This document shows, one piece after another, positions 23,718 to 32,688 of a DNA stretch of 64,000 nucleotides (the first letter of the stretch is position 1; each line of letters starts with the position of its first letter). The position numbers and the translations under genes are program-made. Below the pieces are notes generated by a model. It had not been told where the DNA came from. It did no database searches and saw only the letters and a list, made by a program, of their open reading frames with translations. Origin of the DNA: Streptomyces sp. CB02980 (GTDB taxonomy: Bacteria > Actinomycetota > Actinomycetes > Streptomycetales > Streptomycetaceae); contig NZ_JACSCH020000016.1 of NCBI RefSeq assembly GCF_014451325.2, positions 151,570 through 215,569 on the forward strand, read 5' to 3'.

Positions 23718-24821
23718 TTACTTCTCCTGCTGCTTGCGCCAGCGGATGCCCGCCTCGAGGAAGCCGTCGATCTCGCCGTCCAGGACGGACTGCGGGTTGC
23801 CGACCTCGAACTCCGTACGGAGGTCCTTGACCATCTGGTACGGGTGCAGGACGTACGAGCGCATCTGGTTGCCCCAGGAGCTGCCGCTGTCCTTCAGGGC
23901 GTCCATCCTGGCCCGCTCCTCCTGGCGCTGGCGCTCGAGGAGCTTGGCCTGGAGGACGTTCATGGCGCTCGCCTTGTTCTGGATCTGCGAGCGCTCGTTC
24001 TGGCAGGAGACGACGATGCCGGTCGGGAGGTGCGTGATGCGCACGGCCGAGTCGGTCGTGTTGACGCCCTGGCCGCCGGGGCCCGAGGCGCGGTAGACGT
24101 CGACGCGCAGCTCGGACTCGTCGATCTCGACGTGGTCGGAGGACTCGACGACCGGCAGGATCTCGACACCGGCGAAGGAGGTCTGGCGACGCCCCTGGTT
24201 GTCGAAGGGCGAGATGCGGACCAGACGGTGGGTGCCCTGCTCGACGGAGAGCGTGCCGTAGGCGTACGGCGCCTTCACCACGAAGGTGGTCGACTTGATG
24301 CCGGCCTCCTCCGCGTACGAGGTCTCGTAGATCTCGGTCGAGTAGCCGTGGCGCTCCGCCCAGCGCAGGTACATGCGCTGGAGCCGCTCGGCGAAGTCGG
24401 AGGCGTCGACGCCACCGGCCTCGGCGCGGATGTTGACCAGGGCCTCGCGCTCGTCGTACTCGCCGGAGAGGAGGGTGCGGACCTCCATCTCGTCGAGGGC
24501 CTTGCGGACGGAGGTGAGCTCCGTCTCGGCCTCGGCGAGGGTGTCCGGGTCGTCCATCTCCTCGGCGAGCTCGAAGAGCACCGCCAGGTCGTCGATGCGC
24601 CCGCGCAGGGTCTCGGCCTTGCGGACCTCGGCCTGCAGGTGCGAAAGCTTGCTCGTGATCTTCTGCGCCGCCTCCGGGTCGTCCCACAGGGACGGGGCCG
24701 CGGCCTGCTCTTCGAGCACGGCGATGTCGGCCCTCAGCTTCTCGAGGTCCAGGACGGCCTCGATCGACCCCATGGTCGAGGAGAGGGACTTCAGCTCTTC
24801 GGATACATCGACGACTGCCAC
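23718..24821 (-). CDS. prfB: peptide chain release factor 2
   Basis: Class I release factor reading UGA and UAA, 367 residues. The codon-recognition tripeptide SPF is at 204-206 (RISPFDNQGRR) and the peptidyl-hydrolysis GGQ at 249-251 (SGPGGQGVNTTDSAVR). There is no programmed frameshift: the coding frame is continuous from GTG 24821. The open frame runs upstream in the same phase but has no homology before VAVVDVSEEL. It lies 29 bases after the pkaB stop, on the same strand, and ends at a strong hairpin. Confidence 0.96.
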   Translation of the reverse strand: MAVVDVSEELKSLSSTMGSIEAVLDLEKLRADIAVLEEQAAAPSLWDDPEAAQKITSKLSHLQAEVRKAETLRGRIDDLAVLFELAEEMDDPDTLAEAETELTSVRKALDEMEVRTLLSGEYDEREALVNIRAEAGGVDASDFAERLQRMYLRWAERHGYSTEIYETSYAEEAGIKSTTFVVKAPYAYGTLSVEQGTHRLVRISPFDNQGRRQTSFAGVEILPVVESSDHVEIDESELRVDVYRASGPGGQGVNTTDSAVRITHLPTGIVVSCQNERSQIQNKASAMNVLQAKLLERQRQEERARMDALKDSGSSWGNQMRSYVLHPYQMVKDLRTEFEVGNPQSVLDGEIDGFLEAGIRWRKQQEK

Positions 24822-24850
24822 GCGTCCAGCGTAACGGCTCGCCGCCGCTG

Positions 24851-26089
24851 TTACGGCAGTGAGGACTGCCTGGAGTCCTGCGGCGGGGTGTCGGCGTCCC
24901 CGGAGACCGCCAGGTAGCCGCCCGCGCCGAGGGCGCCCGCGACCACCACGGCCGCGATGGTGAGGGTGATCCGGCGCTTGCGGACCGCCTCGGCCTTGTG
25001 GCGGGCCGAGCCGGGTCTGCGGGCCCCCGCGGGGCGCGGGGCGCGGGCCGTGCCCAGGGGACCGCCGGAGAGCTCGTCGGGGGCCGGGACGCGCATGGAG
25101 GTGTGGGTGTCGCGGTTGGAGTCGGCGGAGGCGCCGGGGACGAGCGGGACGGCGGCCCGGCGCGGACCGGGCTCCCCCGCGCCCGTACCGGTCGCGTACG
25201 CGTCCTCCTCGTACGGCTCCGGCGCCGGCTCCGCGTCCGGCTCGTCCACGTCGAGCGGCGGGATGCCCTTGAGCAGCGGCAGGACGTCCTTGAGGCGGGT
25301 GGCGAGCTCGGAGGCGCGCAGCCGGGAGGCCGGGGCCTTGGCCAGGCACTGCACGATCAGCTGCCACAGCTCCTCGGGGATGCCGGGCAGCGGGACGACG
25401 GTCTCGGTGACGTGGCGGCGCAGCACGGCGCCGGGGTGGCCGCCGCCGAAGGGGGTGAAGCCGGCGAGCAGCTCGTACAGGACGGTCGCGAGGGCGTAGA
25501 TGTCGACGGCGGCGCGCGGCGGGAGGCCCTCGACGATCTCGGGGGCGAGGTAGTCGGGGGTGCCGATGATCCGGGTGGCCTTGGTGCGGCCCGGCGTGTC
25601 GATCAGCTTGGCGACGCCGAAGTCGGTGAGCAGGGCGGGGTGCGCGCCGCCGGGTCCGAGCGGTCCCTCCATGTCGAGCAGGATGTTCTCCGGCTTGACG
25701 TCCCGGTGGACGATCCCGGCGGCGTGCGCGGCCGCGAGGGCGTCGGCGACGTCGGCGACGATCGCGACGGCGGCCTCGGGGGCGAGCCTGCGTTCCCGGT
25801 CGAGTCGGGTACGCAGGTCGGTGCCGCGCACGAGGTCCATGACGAGCGCCAGGTCGTTGCCGTCGACGACGAGGTCGCGGACCTTGACCACGCGGGGGTG
25901 GTCGAGACCGAGCAGGGCGGTGCGCTCCTGGACGAAGCGGCCGACGAGCTCCTGGTCGGAGGCCAGGTCCTCGCGCAGCAGTTTGACGGCGACGGGACCC
26001 TCGGGCCCCTCGCCCAGCCACACCGTTCCTGCACTGCCCCGCCCCAGGATCTGGTGGGTGGTGTAGCGGCTGCCGATGTTCCGTGCCAA
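24851..26089 (-). CDS. pkaB: serine/threonine protein kinase, PkaB-type
   Basis: Hanks-type membrane kinase of 412 residues. The kinase domain (about 8-265) has the Gly-rich loop GRGSAGTVW, ATP-binding Lys36, catalytic HRD at 128-130, DFG at 156-158 and the APE-like APEIVEG. A Pro/Ala-rich linker follows, then one membrane helix (ITLTIAAVVVAGALGAGGYLAV) and a very short external tail. The start is TTG 26089 with an AGGGAG ribosome site; no ATG fits before the kinase fold. It is tandem with pkaA upstream, as in S. coelicolor, with a 12-bp hairpin between the two. Confidence 0.92.
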   Translation of the reverse strand: MARNIGSRYTTHQILGRGSAGTVWLGEGPEGPVAVKLLREDLASDQELVGRFVQERTALLGLDHPRVVKVRDLVVDGNDLALVMDLVRGTDLRTRLDRERRLAPEAAVAIVADVADALAAAHAAGIVHRDVKPENILLDMEGPLGPGGAHPALLTDFGVAKLIDTPGRTKATRIIGTPDYLAPEIVEGLPPRAAVDIYALATVLYELLAGFTPFGGGHPGAVLRRHVTETVVPLPGIPEELWQLIVQCLAKAPASRLRASELATRLKDVLPLLKGIPPLDVDEPDAEPAPEPYEEDAYATGTGAGEPGPRRAAVPLVPGASADSNRDTHTSMRVPAPDELSGGPLGTARAPRPAGARRPGSARHKAEAVRKRRITLTIAAVVVAGALGAGGYLAVSGDADTPPQDSRQSSLP

Positions 26090-26151
26090 GACTGCTCCCT
26101 CAGCGGCTGCGGTTCGCGTGCAAAGTTACGCGTACGCAGCCGCCGGACGTC

Positions 26152-26181
26152 ACTTCCGAGGGGAAATCACCCCTCGGAAGT
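26152..26181. terminator. hairpin in the pkaA-pkaB gap
   Basis: ACTTCCGAGGGG pairs perfectly with CCCCTCGGAAGT around a 6-base loop. It lies 34 bases past the pkaA stop and before the pkaB TTG start. No T-run follows, so it may reduce rather than end transcription into pkaB or protect an mRNA end. Confidence 0.55.
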
Positions 26182-26215
26182 CGATAAATCGGCAGTATTA
26201 CGTGGTCCCAGGGCC

Positions 26216-28000
26216 TCACTGCCCGGTCGTACCGCCGGTAGCACCGGTGGAATCGGTGGCCTCGCCGATCTTGGAGACCCAGTCGGTCACCTTCGAGATG
26301 CCGTCGCCGATGGCCTCCCAGTAGCCCTTGCCCTCGGCGATCCAGTCCTGGAGGGGGGTCAGTTCCCAGACGAGCCAGCCCGCGACCACGAACAGCACGA
26401 TCATGACCAGGCAGCCCTTGAGGCAGCCGAGGCCGGGGATCCGCACCGGGTTGGCGCTGCGCTGACGCGGCGGACGCGGCTCGCGCGGGGCCGGGGCCTG
26501 GGGTGGCGGCTGCGGCGGCGTGTACTGCTGCTGGGGCTGCGCGTACTGCTGCGGGGCGGGCGGCGGCGCGTACTGCTGCGGCTGGTGCTGCTGCTGGTGC
26601 TGCGGCGGGTACGGCTGCTGCGGCCGCTGCTGCGCGGGACGCTGCTGCTGCTGGTACGGCTGCGGCGGCTGCTGCCCGTACTGGCCCTGCTGGCCCTGCT
26701 GGCCCTGCTGGCCCTGCTGGCCCTGCTGCCCGTACTGGCCGGGCCGCTGGTCCTGCGGGGGCTGCTGCCGCTGCGGGCGGCGGCGCAGCGGGTCCTGGCT
26801 CGGGTCCAGGTACTGCACCTGCGTCTGCTCGTTGCGGTCGCGGGCCGCGCGGAGCTGGCTCTGCCAGGGATGCGGCTCCTCGGACTGCGCGCCCTGCCCG
26901 GACTGCGGCGGCTGCGGCGGTACGGGGGGCATGACGGCCGTCGGGTCGGCGGAGCCCGCCGTGCCGCTGGTCGGCATGACGCTGGTCGCGCCGGCGGGGT
27001 CGTACTGCGGCGGCATCCCGGCACCGCTGGGCAGCACCTGGGTGGGGTCGGCGGCCCCCGCCTCGGGGGTCTGCGGGACGGGCGCGGGCGCCGGGTCCGG
27101 GGCGAGGAGCGCGCCGACGCCTTCGGCCGCCTCGATCTGGGCGGGCGTGGAGTGCACGCCGATGCCGGCGGCGACCGCGCGCAGACCGCGCGCGAGGTTC
27201 ACCGCGCTCGGCCGCCGTTCCGGGTCCTTGCTGAGGCAGCGCTCTATGACCGTCCACAGGGGTCCGGGCACGGTCGAGGGCCTGCGGGGCTCCTCGCTGA
27301 GGTGCCGGTGGAGGACCTCGAGGGCACTGCCGCCCGCGAACGGGGGCCGGCCGGTGACCAGCTCGTAGAGCAGGATGCCGGCGCCGTAGATGTCGACGGC
27401 GGAGGTCTGCGGGCGGCCCTCCGCGGACTCCGGCGCCACGTACGCGGGCGTGCCGACGAATTCGTGGGTGCGGGTCAGGCCCGGGGAGTCCGCGAGGCGC
27501 GCGATGCCGAAGTCGGTGAGCATCGGGTGCATCTGGCCGCCCTGCTCGGCGAGCAGGACGTTGGCCGGCTTCAGGTCGCGGTGGACGACGCCGTCGGCGT
27601 GGCTCGCGGCGAGCGCGTCCGCGATCTGGGCGGTCAGGAGGGCGGCGGCGACCGGGGTGAGCGGGCCGCTGTCCCGGATGTACCGGTGCAGGTCGGGGCC
27701 CTCGACGAGGTCCATGACGAGCGCGAGGACATCGCCCTCGACGACCAGGTCGCGGGTGCGCACGATGTTGGGGTGGGTGAGCCGGAGCAGCACGGACCGC
27801 TCGCGCAGGAAGCGCATCACGATGTCCGCGTCGTTGGCCAGCTCCTCCTTGAGGACCTTGATCGCGACGGTCTCGCCGGGCTGGCCGGCCACGGCCGCCT
27901 CGGCGCCCGCCGTCTCCCGCTGGCGGGCTCGCCAGACGGTGCCCGTGGCGCCGCGGCCGAGCGGCTCCTCGAGCAGGTACTTGCTGCCGATAGGCCGCAC
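26216..28000 (-). CDS. pkaA: serine/threonine protein kinase, PkaA-type with Gln/Pro-rich linker
   Basis: Hanks-type kinase of 594 residues. The N-terminal kinase domain (about 8-270) has GRGATGTVW, Lys48, HRD at 140-142 and DFG at 163-165. Then comes a long linker, very rich in Gln and Pro (roughly residues 390-520, including a run of QQG repeats), one membrane helix (CLVMIVLFVVAGWLVWEL) and an external tail of about 50 residues. GTG 28000 has a GGGAG site. S. coelicolor PkaA has the same kinase plus Pro/Gln-rich layout. Divergent from the FHA/FtsK-like gene, whose FHA domain could read its phosphothreonines; that partnership is inferred from position only. Confidence 0.93.
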   Translation of the reverse strand: MRPIGSKYLLEEPLGRGATGTVWRARQRETAGAEAAVAGQPGETVAIKVLKEELANDADIVMRFLRERSVLLRLTHPNIVRTRDLVVEGDVLALVMDLVEGPDLHRYIRDSGPLTPVAAALLTAQIADALAASHADGVVHRDLKPANVLLAEQGGQMHPMLTDFGIARLADSPGLTRTHEFVGTPAYVAPESAEGRPQTSAVDIYGAGILLYELVTGRPPFAGGSALEVLHRHLSEEPRRPSTVPGPLWTVIERCLSKDPERRPSAVNLARGLRAVAAGIGVHSTPAQIEAAEGVGALLAPDPAPAPVPQTPEAGAADPTQVLPSGAGMPPQYDPAGATSVMPTSGTAGSADPTAVMPPVPPQPPQSGQGAQSEEPHPWQSQLRAARDRNEQTQVQYLDPSQDPLRRRPQRQQPPQDQRPGQYGQQGQQGQQGQQGQQGQYGQQPPQPYQQQQRPAQQRPQQPYPPQHQQQHQPQQYAPPPAPQQYAQPQQQYTPPQPPPQAPAPREPRPPRQRSANPVRIPGLGCLKGCLVMIVLFVVAGWLVWELTPLQDWIAEGKGYWEAIGDGISKVTDWVSKIGEATDSTGATGGTTGQ

Positions 28001-28536
28001 GTCACGCGCTCCCTGCTGATCGTGGTCCTGGGGTGATCCGGTGATGCTCCCGGGGTCCCTGTTCTCTGTTGTGACCCGTCCGGGTGTCCGACCCACTTTA
28101 GTGCCGCCGAACGGGGTACCGACCGGTCGTCCACAGGCCGATTCCGATTGCGACGGCCTGCCGACGGCCTGCCGGGTGCGGGCCGGCGCCGTGCCGACGC
28201 CGGTGCCGACGTGCGCCTTCGCGGGCCGGGCCCGGGCGGGTCCGGTCTGTCCGAAAGAAGACGCTTCCGGAGGCGGGACGGTTGCCGGGCATGTTCCGAA
28301 GGCATGCTCAACCAGGCACTTTTGCGTCCACAGTCGACCATTCAAGATCACTTCCGGCCGACCCGGGGGCGGGTTGTCGGTGGCAGGTGCGAGGATGCCT
28401 CCAGCACGTCGCATCGGTGGGGTCGGGAGCCCCCGCGCCGTGCCGACCTGTACCGGGCGACGCGTCCGTGCCGGGTGGGGGGAGTCACAGGGCGGTTCCC
28501 CTGCCGGGCATCACGCAGAAGGGACCGCTGACGGCG
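28001..28536. other. divergent intergenic region between pkaA and the FHA protein gene
   Basis: 536 bases without a recognised gene. It contains a perfect 11-base direct repeat (GACGGCCTGCC twice, 28151-28172) and an AT-richer patch (28310-28350) that is the best place for the plus-strand promoter. I could not assign -35/-10 boxes. The open frame running through it into the FHA gene has no protein-like features. Confidence 0.55.
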
Positions 28537-31500
28537 ATGCAGATCCGGCTGACCGTCCTCGCGCCGTACGCCGGCCATGGCGCCGGACGTACCTGCGACG
28601 TGCTCGTCACGGCCCCCGCCGGGACGGCCCTGGCCGCCGTGGCCTCGAATCTCGCCGCCGCCGTCACCGGCCCCGACACCTCCGCCTCGGGCACCACCGT
28701 GCTCTACGCGGGCGCGGAGCGGCTCGACGGCCGCCGCTGTGTGCTCGGCGAACCCCCGCTGGTCGACGGCGCGGTCCTCTCCCTCCAGGTCCCGGGCCCC
28801 GACGACCGCGTCGGTGAGGCCGCCGCGGCCCGGCTGCACGTGGTGGCGGGCCCGGACGCGGGCGGAGTGCACCTGCTGCACGGCGGAGCGATCAGAATCG
28901 GCCGTTCCGTGGACGCCGACGTACCGCTCGACGACCCGGACGTCTCCCGCGCGCACTGCACGGTGACCGTCGGCGAGGACGGCCGGGTCACGGTCGCCGA
29001 CCGGGGCTCGACGAACGGCACGACCCTCGACGGCGCACCGGTCGGCGACCGCCCGGTCGCCTTCCGGCCGGGCGCGCTGCTGCGCCTCGGCGAGTCCGCC
29101 CTCCGTCTGACCGGCCCCGGCGACGACCTCGGGGGTACGGAGACGAGGGCGCCGGCCCCGGACGGCGAGGGCCACCTGCGCGTGGCACCGCCCGAAGCCG
29201 ACGGACGGGCTCCGGCGGTGGGCGACCGGCCCGCCCACGCGGGCGTGCCCCGCCCGGCGGCCGGCGGCCCGGTGGACGACACCACCCACGGCGGGGCGCG
29301 CGGCGTCCCGCCGGGCGAGGCCCCTCAGCGCGCGTACGACGACCCGTACGGCCCGGGCGCCCGCGACCGCGGTACGGACTCCCCCGGCGCGGGCCACGCC
29401 CGCGCGGGCGACCACCCCGGCGGTCACGACGGGCCCGACGGCGGCGGCGAGGCCCACAGCCGGACCCGCCCGCCCCGCGGCGACACTCCCCCGGCCCCGG
29501 CAGGCTCCCCGCGCGCGGGCGGCGGGGGCAAGCGGGGCCTCGGCGCCTGGGCCCGGCGCCTGGCCGGCGGACGCGAGGAACTCCCGGCGCCCGCCGCCGA
29601 CCCCCGTACGGCTCCGGACACCCACGCGGGCGCCCGGCTCGGCGCCGGAGCCCGGGACGGTTCCCCCGCGCCCGTGCCGATGGCCGACACCTGGCCCGAT
29701 CCGGCCACCGTCCTGCTCACCGCCCTCGGTCCCGGCCCGCGGCTCTGGGAGCGCGGCCAGGACCACCCCGAATCCCTGGTGGTCCGGCTCGGCACCACGG
29801 ACCGCGCCGACCTCTCCGGCGTCCCGGTCACCGTGGGACTGCGGGAGGCCGGTTCGCTGGGCCTCGCCGGCCCCGCCGACCGGCTCGCCGGTCTCGCCCG
29901 CTCGGTCGTCGCCCAGCTCGCCGCCCTGCACTCCCCCTCCGACCTGGAGATCGTGCTGATCAGCGCCGACCGGAACCGCTCCGTCGAGGAGCGGCGCCGG
30001 TCCTGGGGCTGGCTCGGCTGGCTCCCGCACGTCCGGCCGGCCCACGGCCAGGACTGCCGGCTGCTCCTGGCGTACGACCGCGAGCAGGCCCAGGCCCGTA
30101 CGGCGGAGCTGACCCGGCGGCTCGACGACGGTCCGCTCGGCCCCGGCTGGCCCAGCGCCGACCGCGCGTCCGTCGCGGAGGCGGCGGCCCGTCACGAGGG
30201 GCCGACGACGGTCGTGGTCGTCGACGGCGACCCCGGTTCGGCGGCCCTGCGCGAGACCGTCGCGCGGCTGGCCGGAGCCGGTTCGGCGGCCGGGATCCAT
30301 CTCCTGTGCCTCGCCGAGGCGCCCGCGGCCTCCCCGGTCTCCCCGGTGGCCGCCACCTACGAGACGGCGTGCGCCGCGTCCCTCGCGTTCCGCGAGTGCG
30401 GGGCCGCCGCGCTCCTCAGCGGCGACGTGGCGACGGCGCTGCGGCTGCTCAGGACGGCCGGCGGACGGGTCGCCGGCCACGGCACGGTCGGTGTGGTCGA
30501 CGCGGTCTCCGTCGCCTGGGCCGAGCGGTTCGGCCGGGCGCTCGCCCCCTTGCGCACGGACACGACGGCGGCGCCCGGCGCGCGGGCCGCCGCGCTGCCC
30601 CCGTCGTCCCGCCTCCTCGACGAGCTCGGGCTCGCCCGTGCCACCCCCGCCTCCCTGATGGCCCGCTGGGCCTCCGCCGGGGACGGCACGGCCGTCCTGG
30701 GCGCGGGGCCGCGCGGCCCCCTGGCCGTGGACCTCACCCGCGAGGGGCCGCACCTGCTGATCGAGGGACCCGCGGGAAGCGGGCGGACGGAGCTGCTCCG
30801 TTCGATCGCCGCCTCGCTCGCGGCCGGCGGCCGCCCCGACCGGCTCGGCCTGCTCCTGGTGGACGGGGCGGGCGGCGACCGCGGCGAAGGGCTCGCGGTC
30901 TGTACGGAGCTGCCGCACGTCACGGAGCACCTGGTCGCCTCGGACCCGGTGCGGATGCGGGAGTTCGCGCAGGCCCTGGGCGCGGAGCTGAAGCGCCGGG
31001 CGGAGCTGCTCGGCGACGGCCACTTCGCCGACCGCCGGGGGACGCGCGCGGCGCCCGCGGCGACCGCCGCCGACCGGCTGATCGGCCAGCGTGCCCCGAG
31101 CGCGGCGGAGTCCGTGCCCCAGGGCGCCCGCGCGACCGTCCGCCTCCAGGACTCCGGCGACCTCACGGACCGCCCGAGCGGCCGCACCCTGCGCACGGGC
31201 GACGGCACGATCGGCGCCCTCCCGAGCACGCGCGGCGGCCGCACGGACGGCCCGTACCCCACGTCGGACGACCTCGGCGGCCGCCCGAGCGGCCGGATCA
31301 CGTACCCGGGCGACCTCGACGGCCGGTCGAGCGCGCGGAGCGCGTACCCGGGCGATGTCGACGGCCGGCCGAGCGCGCGGAGCGCGTACCCCGGAGACCT
31401 CGACGGCCGGTCCGGCCGGATCGCGTACCCCGGTTCCGATGACCCGAGCGGGCGCCCCAGCAGCCGCACCCTGCGCACGGGCGACGACGACCTCACCGAC

Positions 31501-32613
31501 CTCCCGAGCGGCCGCGTGGCCCGCGCGGGTGCGGAGGACCTGGGCGGCCACGGCAGTGGGCGCGTGTCCCGCGGCGGTGCCGAGGACCTTGGCGGCCACG
31601 GCAGTGGACGGGTGCCCCGGCTCGGCGCGGACGACCGCGGCGGACCCGGCGGCGGGCGCGTGCCCCGGCCCGGCGACGGTTCGCTCGACGAGCGGTCCGG
31701 TTCCCGGCCGCGGGCAGGCGCCGACGCCTTCCTGACCGACACGCCCAGCGGGCGGCTGCCGCGCCGGGACGGCGACGACCGCTCCGGCGGCCGCACCCTC
31801 CGCACCGGCGACGGCGACCTCACGGACCGCCCGAGCGGGCGCGTGTCCCGCACCGGGGCGGAGGACCTCGTGGGCCACGGCAGCGGGCGTGTGTCCCGGC
31901 CCGGGGACGGCGACCTCGGCGGGTACCCGAGCGGCCGGGTGCCCCGACCCGGCGACGGCGACCTCGCCGACCGCTCCGGCGGCCGCGTGCCCCGCCCCTC
32001 CGGCGAGGAGACGGCCGGGCGGATCCCCCGGCCCGCCGGCGGCGAGCAGGGGTCCGGGCGAGCCTCGGGCGGACCCGCCCACCTCCCCCGGCTCATCGTT
32101 CTCGTCGACGACTTCGACGCCCTCGTCGCCCCCGCGCTCGGCGCCTCCGGGCGGCCCGCCGCCGGGTCCGTCGTGCGGGCCCTGGAGGCCGTCGCGCGGA
32201 ACGGCGAGCGGCTCGGCGTGCACCTCGTCGCGACCTCCGCGCGTCCCGACCGGACCGCCGACACGGAGCTGGCCCACGGGGCCCGGCTGCGCATCGTGCT
32301 CGACGCGCCCCCGGTGACCGGCGGACCGGACGTACCGGCCGCCGGGCGCGGGCGCCTCGGCCATCCGGACGGCCGGGTGACGCCCTTCCAGGCGGGCCGC
32401 GTCACCGGCCGGATTCCCCGGACGGCGACGCTCCGCCCCACCGTCGTGCCGCTGGAGTGGGAGCGGATGGGCGATCCGCCGACCCGCCGTCCGGTCCGCG
32501 AGCTGGGTAACGGGCCGACGGATCTGGCCCTCCTCGCGAGCGCCCTCGACCGTGCCGCCCGCTCGGTCGAGGCGACGCCCGTGGCCCCGCTGACCCCCGC
32601 GACCCACAGCTGA
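28537..32613 (+). CDS. FHA domain / FtsK-EssC-like ATPase with large repeat insertion
   Basis: 1358 residues. Order: a ubiquitin-like N-terminal segment (about 1-90), an FHA phosphothreonine-binding domain (about 103-190, with IRIGRS, SRAHC and STNGT), a disordered Gly/Pro/Arg stretch, then an FtsK/EssC-type ATPase region from about 385. The P-loop at 744-751 reads GPAGSGRT, with Arg for the usual Lys, and Walker B is VDDFD at 1190-1194. Between them, residues 871-1168 consist of about 18 repeats of a 16-residue unit like LTDRPSGRVSRTGAED. The C-terminal FtsK motif HLVATSARPDRT is kept. The layout resembles EssC of type VII secretion, but no WXG100 gene is near. The role may be phospho-dependent scaffolding downstream of PkaA/PkaB; ATPase activity is doubtful. 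Confidence 0.85.
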   Translation: MQIRLTVLAPYAGHGAGRTCDVLVTAPAGTALAAVASNLAAAVTGPDTSASGTTVLYAGAERLDGRRCVLGEPPLVDGAVLSLQVPGPDDRVGEAAAARLHVVAGPDAGGVHLLHGGAIRIGRSVDADVPLDDPDVSRAHCTVTVGEDGRVTVADRGSTNGTTLDGAPVGDRPVAFRPGALLRLGESALRLTGPGDDLGGTETRAPAPDGEGHLRVAPPEADGRAPAVGDRPAHAGVPRPAAGGPVDDTTHGGARGVPPGEAPQRAYDDPYGPGARDRGTDSPGAGHARAGDHPGGHDGPDGGGEAHSRTRPPRGDTPPAPAGSPRAGGGGKRGLGAWARRLAGGREELPAPAADPRTAPDTHAGARLGAGARDGSPAPVPMADTWPDPATVLLTALGPGPRLWERGQDHPESLVVRLGTTDRADLSGVPVTVGLREAGSLGLAGPADRLAGLARSVVAQLAALHSPSDLEIVLISADRNRSVEERRRSWGWLGWLPHVRPAHGQDCRLLLAYDREQAQARTAELTRRLDDGPLGPGWPSADRASVAEAAARHEGPTTVVVVDGDPGSAALRETVARLAGAGSAAGIHLLCLAEAPAASPVSPVAATYETACAASLAFRECGAAALLSGDVATALRLLRTAGGRVAGHGTVGVVDAVSVAWAERFGRALAPLRTDTTAAPGARAAALPPSSRLLDELGLARATPASLMARWASAGDGTAVLGAGPRGPLAVDLTREGPHLLIEGPAGSGRTELLRSIAASLAAGGRPDRLGLLLVDGAGGDRGEGLAVCTELPHVTEHLVASDPVRMREFAQALGAELKRRAELLGDGHFADRRGTRAAPAATAADRLIGQRAPSAAESVPQGARATVRLQDSGDLTDRPSGRTLRTGDGTIGALPSTRGGRTDGPYPTSDDLGGRPSGRITYPGDLDGRSSARSAYPGDVDGRPSARSAYPGDLDGRSGRIAYPGSDDPSGRPSSRTLRTGDDDLTDLPSGRVARAGAEDLGGHGSGRVSRGGAEDLGGHGSGRVPRLGADDRGGPGGGRVPRPGDGSLDERSGSRPRAGADAFLTDTPSGRLPRRDGDDRSGGRTLRTGDGDLTDRPSGRVSRTGAEDLVGHGSGRVSRPGDGDLGGYPSGRVPRPGDGDLADRSGGRVPRPSGEETAGRIPRPAGGEQGSGRASGGPAHLPRLIVLVDDFDALVAPALGASGRPAAGSVVRALEAVARNGERLGVHLVATSARPDRTADTELAHGARLRIVLDAPPVTGGPDVPAAGRGRLGHPDGRVTPFQAGRVTGRIPRTATLRPTVVPLEWERMGDPPTRRPVRELGNGPTDLALLASALDRAARSVEATPVAPLTPATHS
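31150..32040. repeat. 48-bp coding tandem repeat in the FHA/FtsK-like gene
   Basis: About 18 diverged copies of a 48-base unit encoding L-x-x-x-x-S-G-R-V-x-R-x-G-(D/A)-x-D, with two or three shortened copies ending AYPG near 31290-31430. The frame is kept throughout. The insertion falls in the loop just before the Walker B strand. Confidence 0.85.
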
Positions 32614-32688
32614 CACCACGTCACGGGGGCGTCGCGATCGCCCGCTCGACCCGGTCGGCGGTGATCCCGTCGGCGGCTCTCCTCGCGC

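Noticed and set aside
24822..26021. A single 767-residue fusion of the prfB frame with sequence antiphase to pkaB
   Set aside because: The upstream half is out of frame with pkaB and reads as Arg-rich shadow; prfB homology begins at GTG 24821 and pkaB has its own frame.
28282..28536. An 85-codon N-terminal extension of the FHA protein
   Set aside because: It reads as Gly/Pro/Ser/Arg-rich sequence without a fold, while the ATG at 28537 begins the conserved MQIRLTVL start.
28348..32619. A minus-strand open frame of about 1420 codons opposite the FHA protein gene
   Set aside because: Its composition is Gly/Arg/Ala shadow sequence; FHA and FtsK motifs lie on the plus strand.
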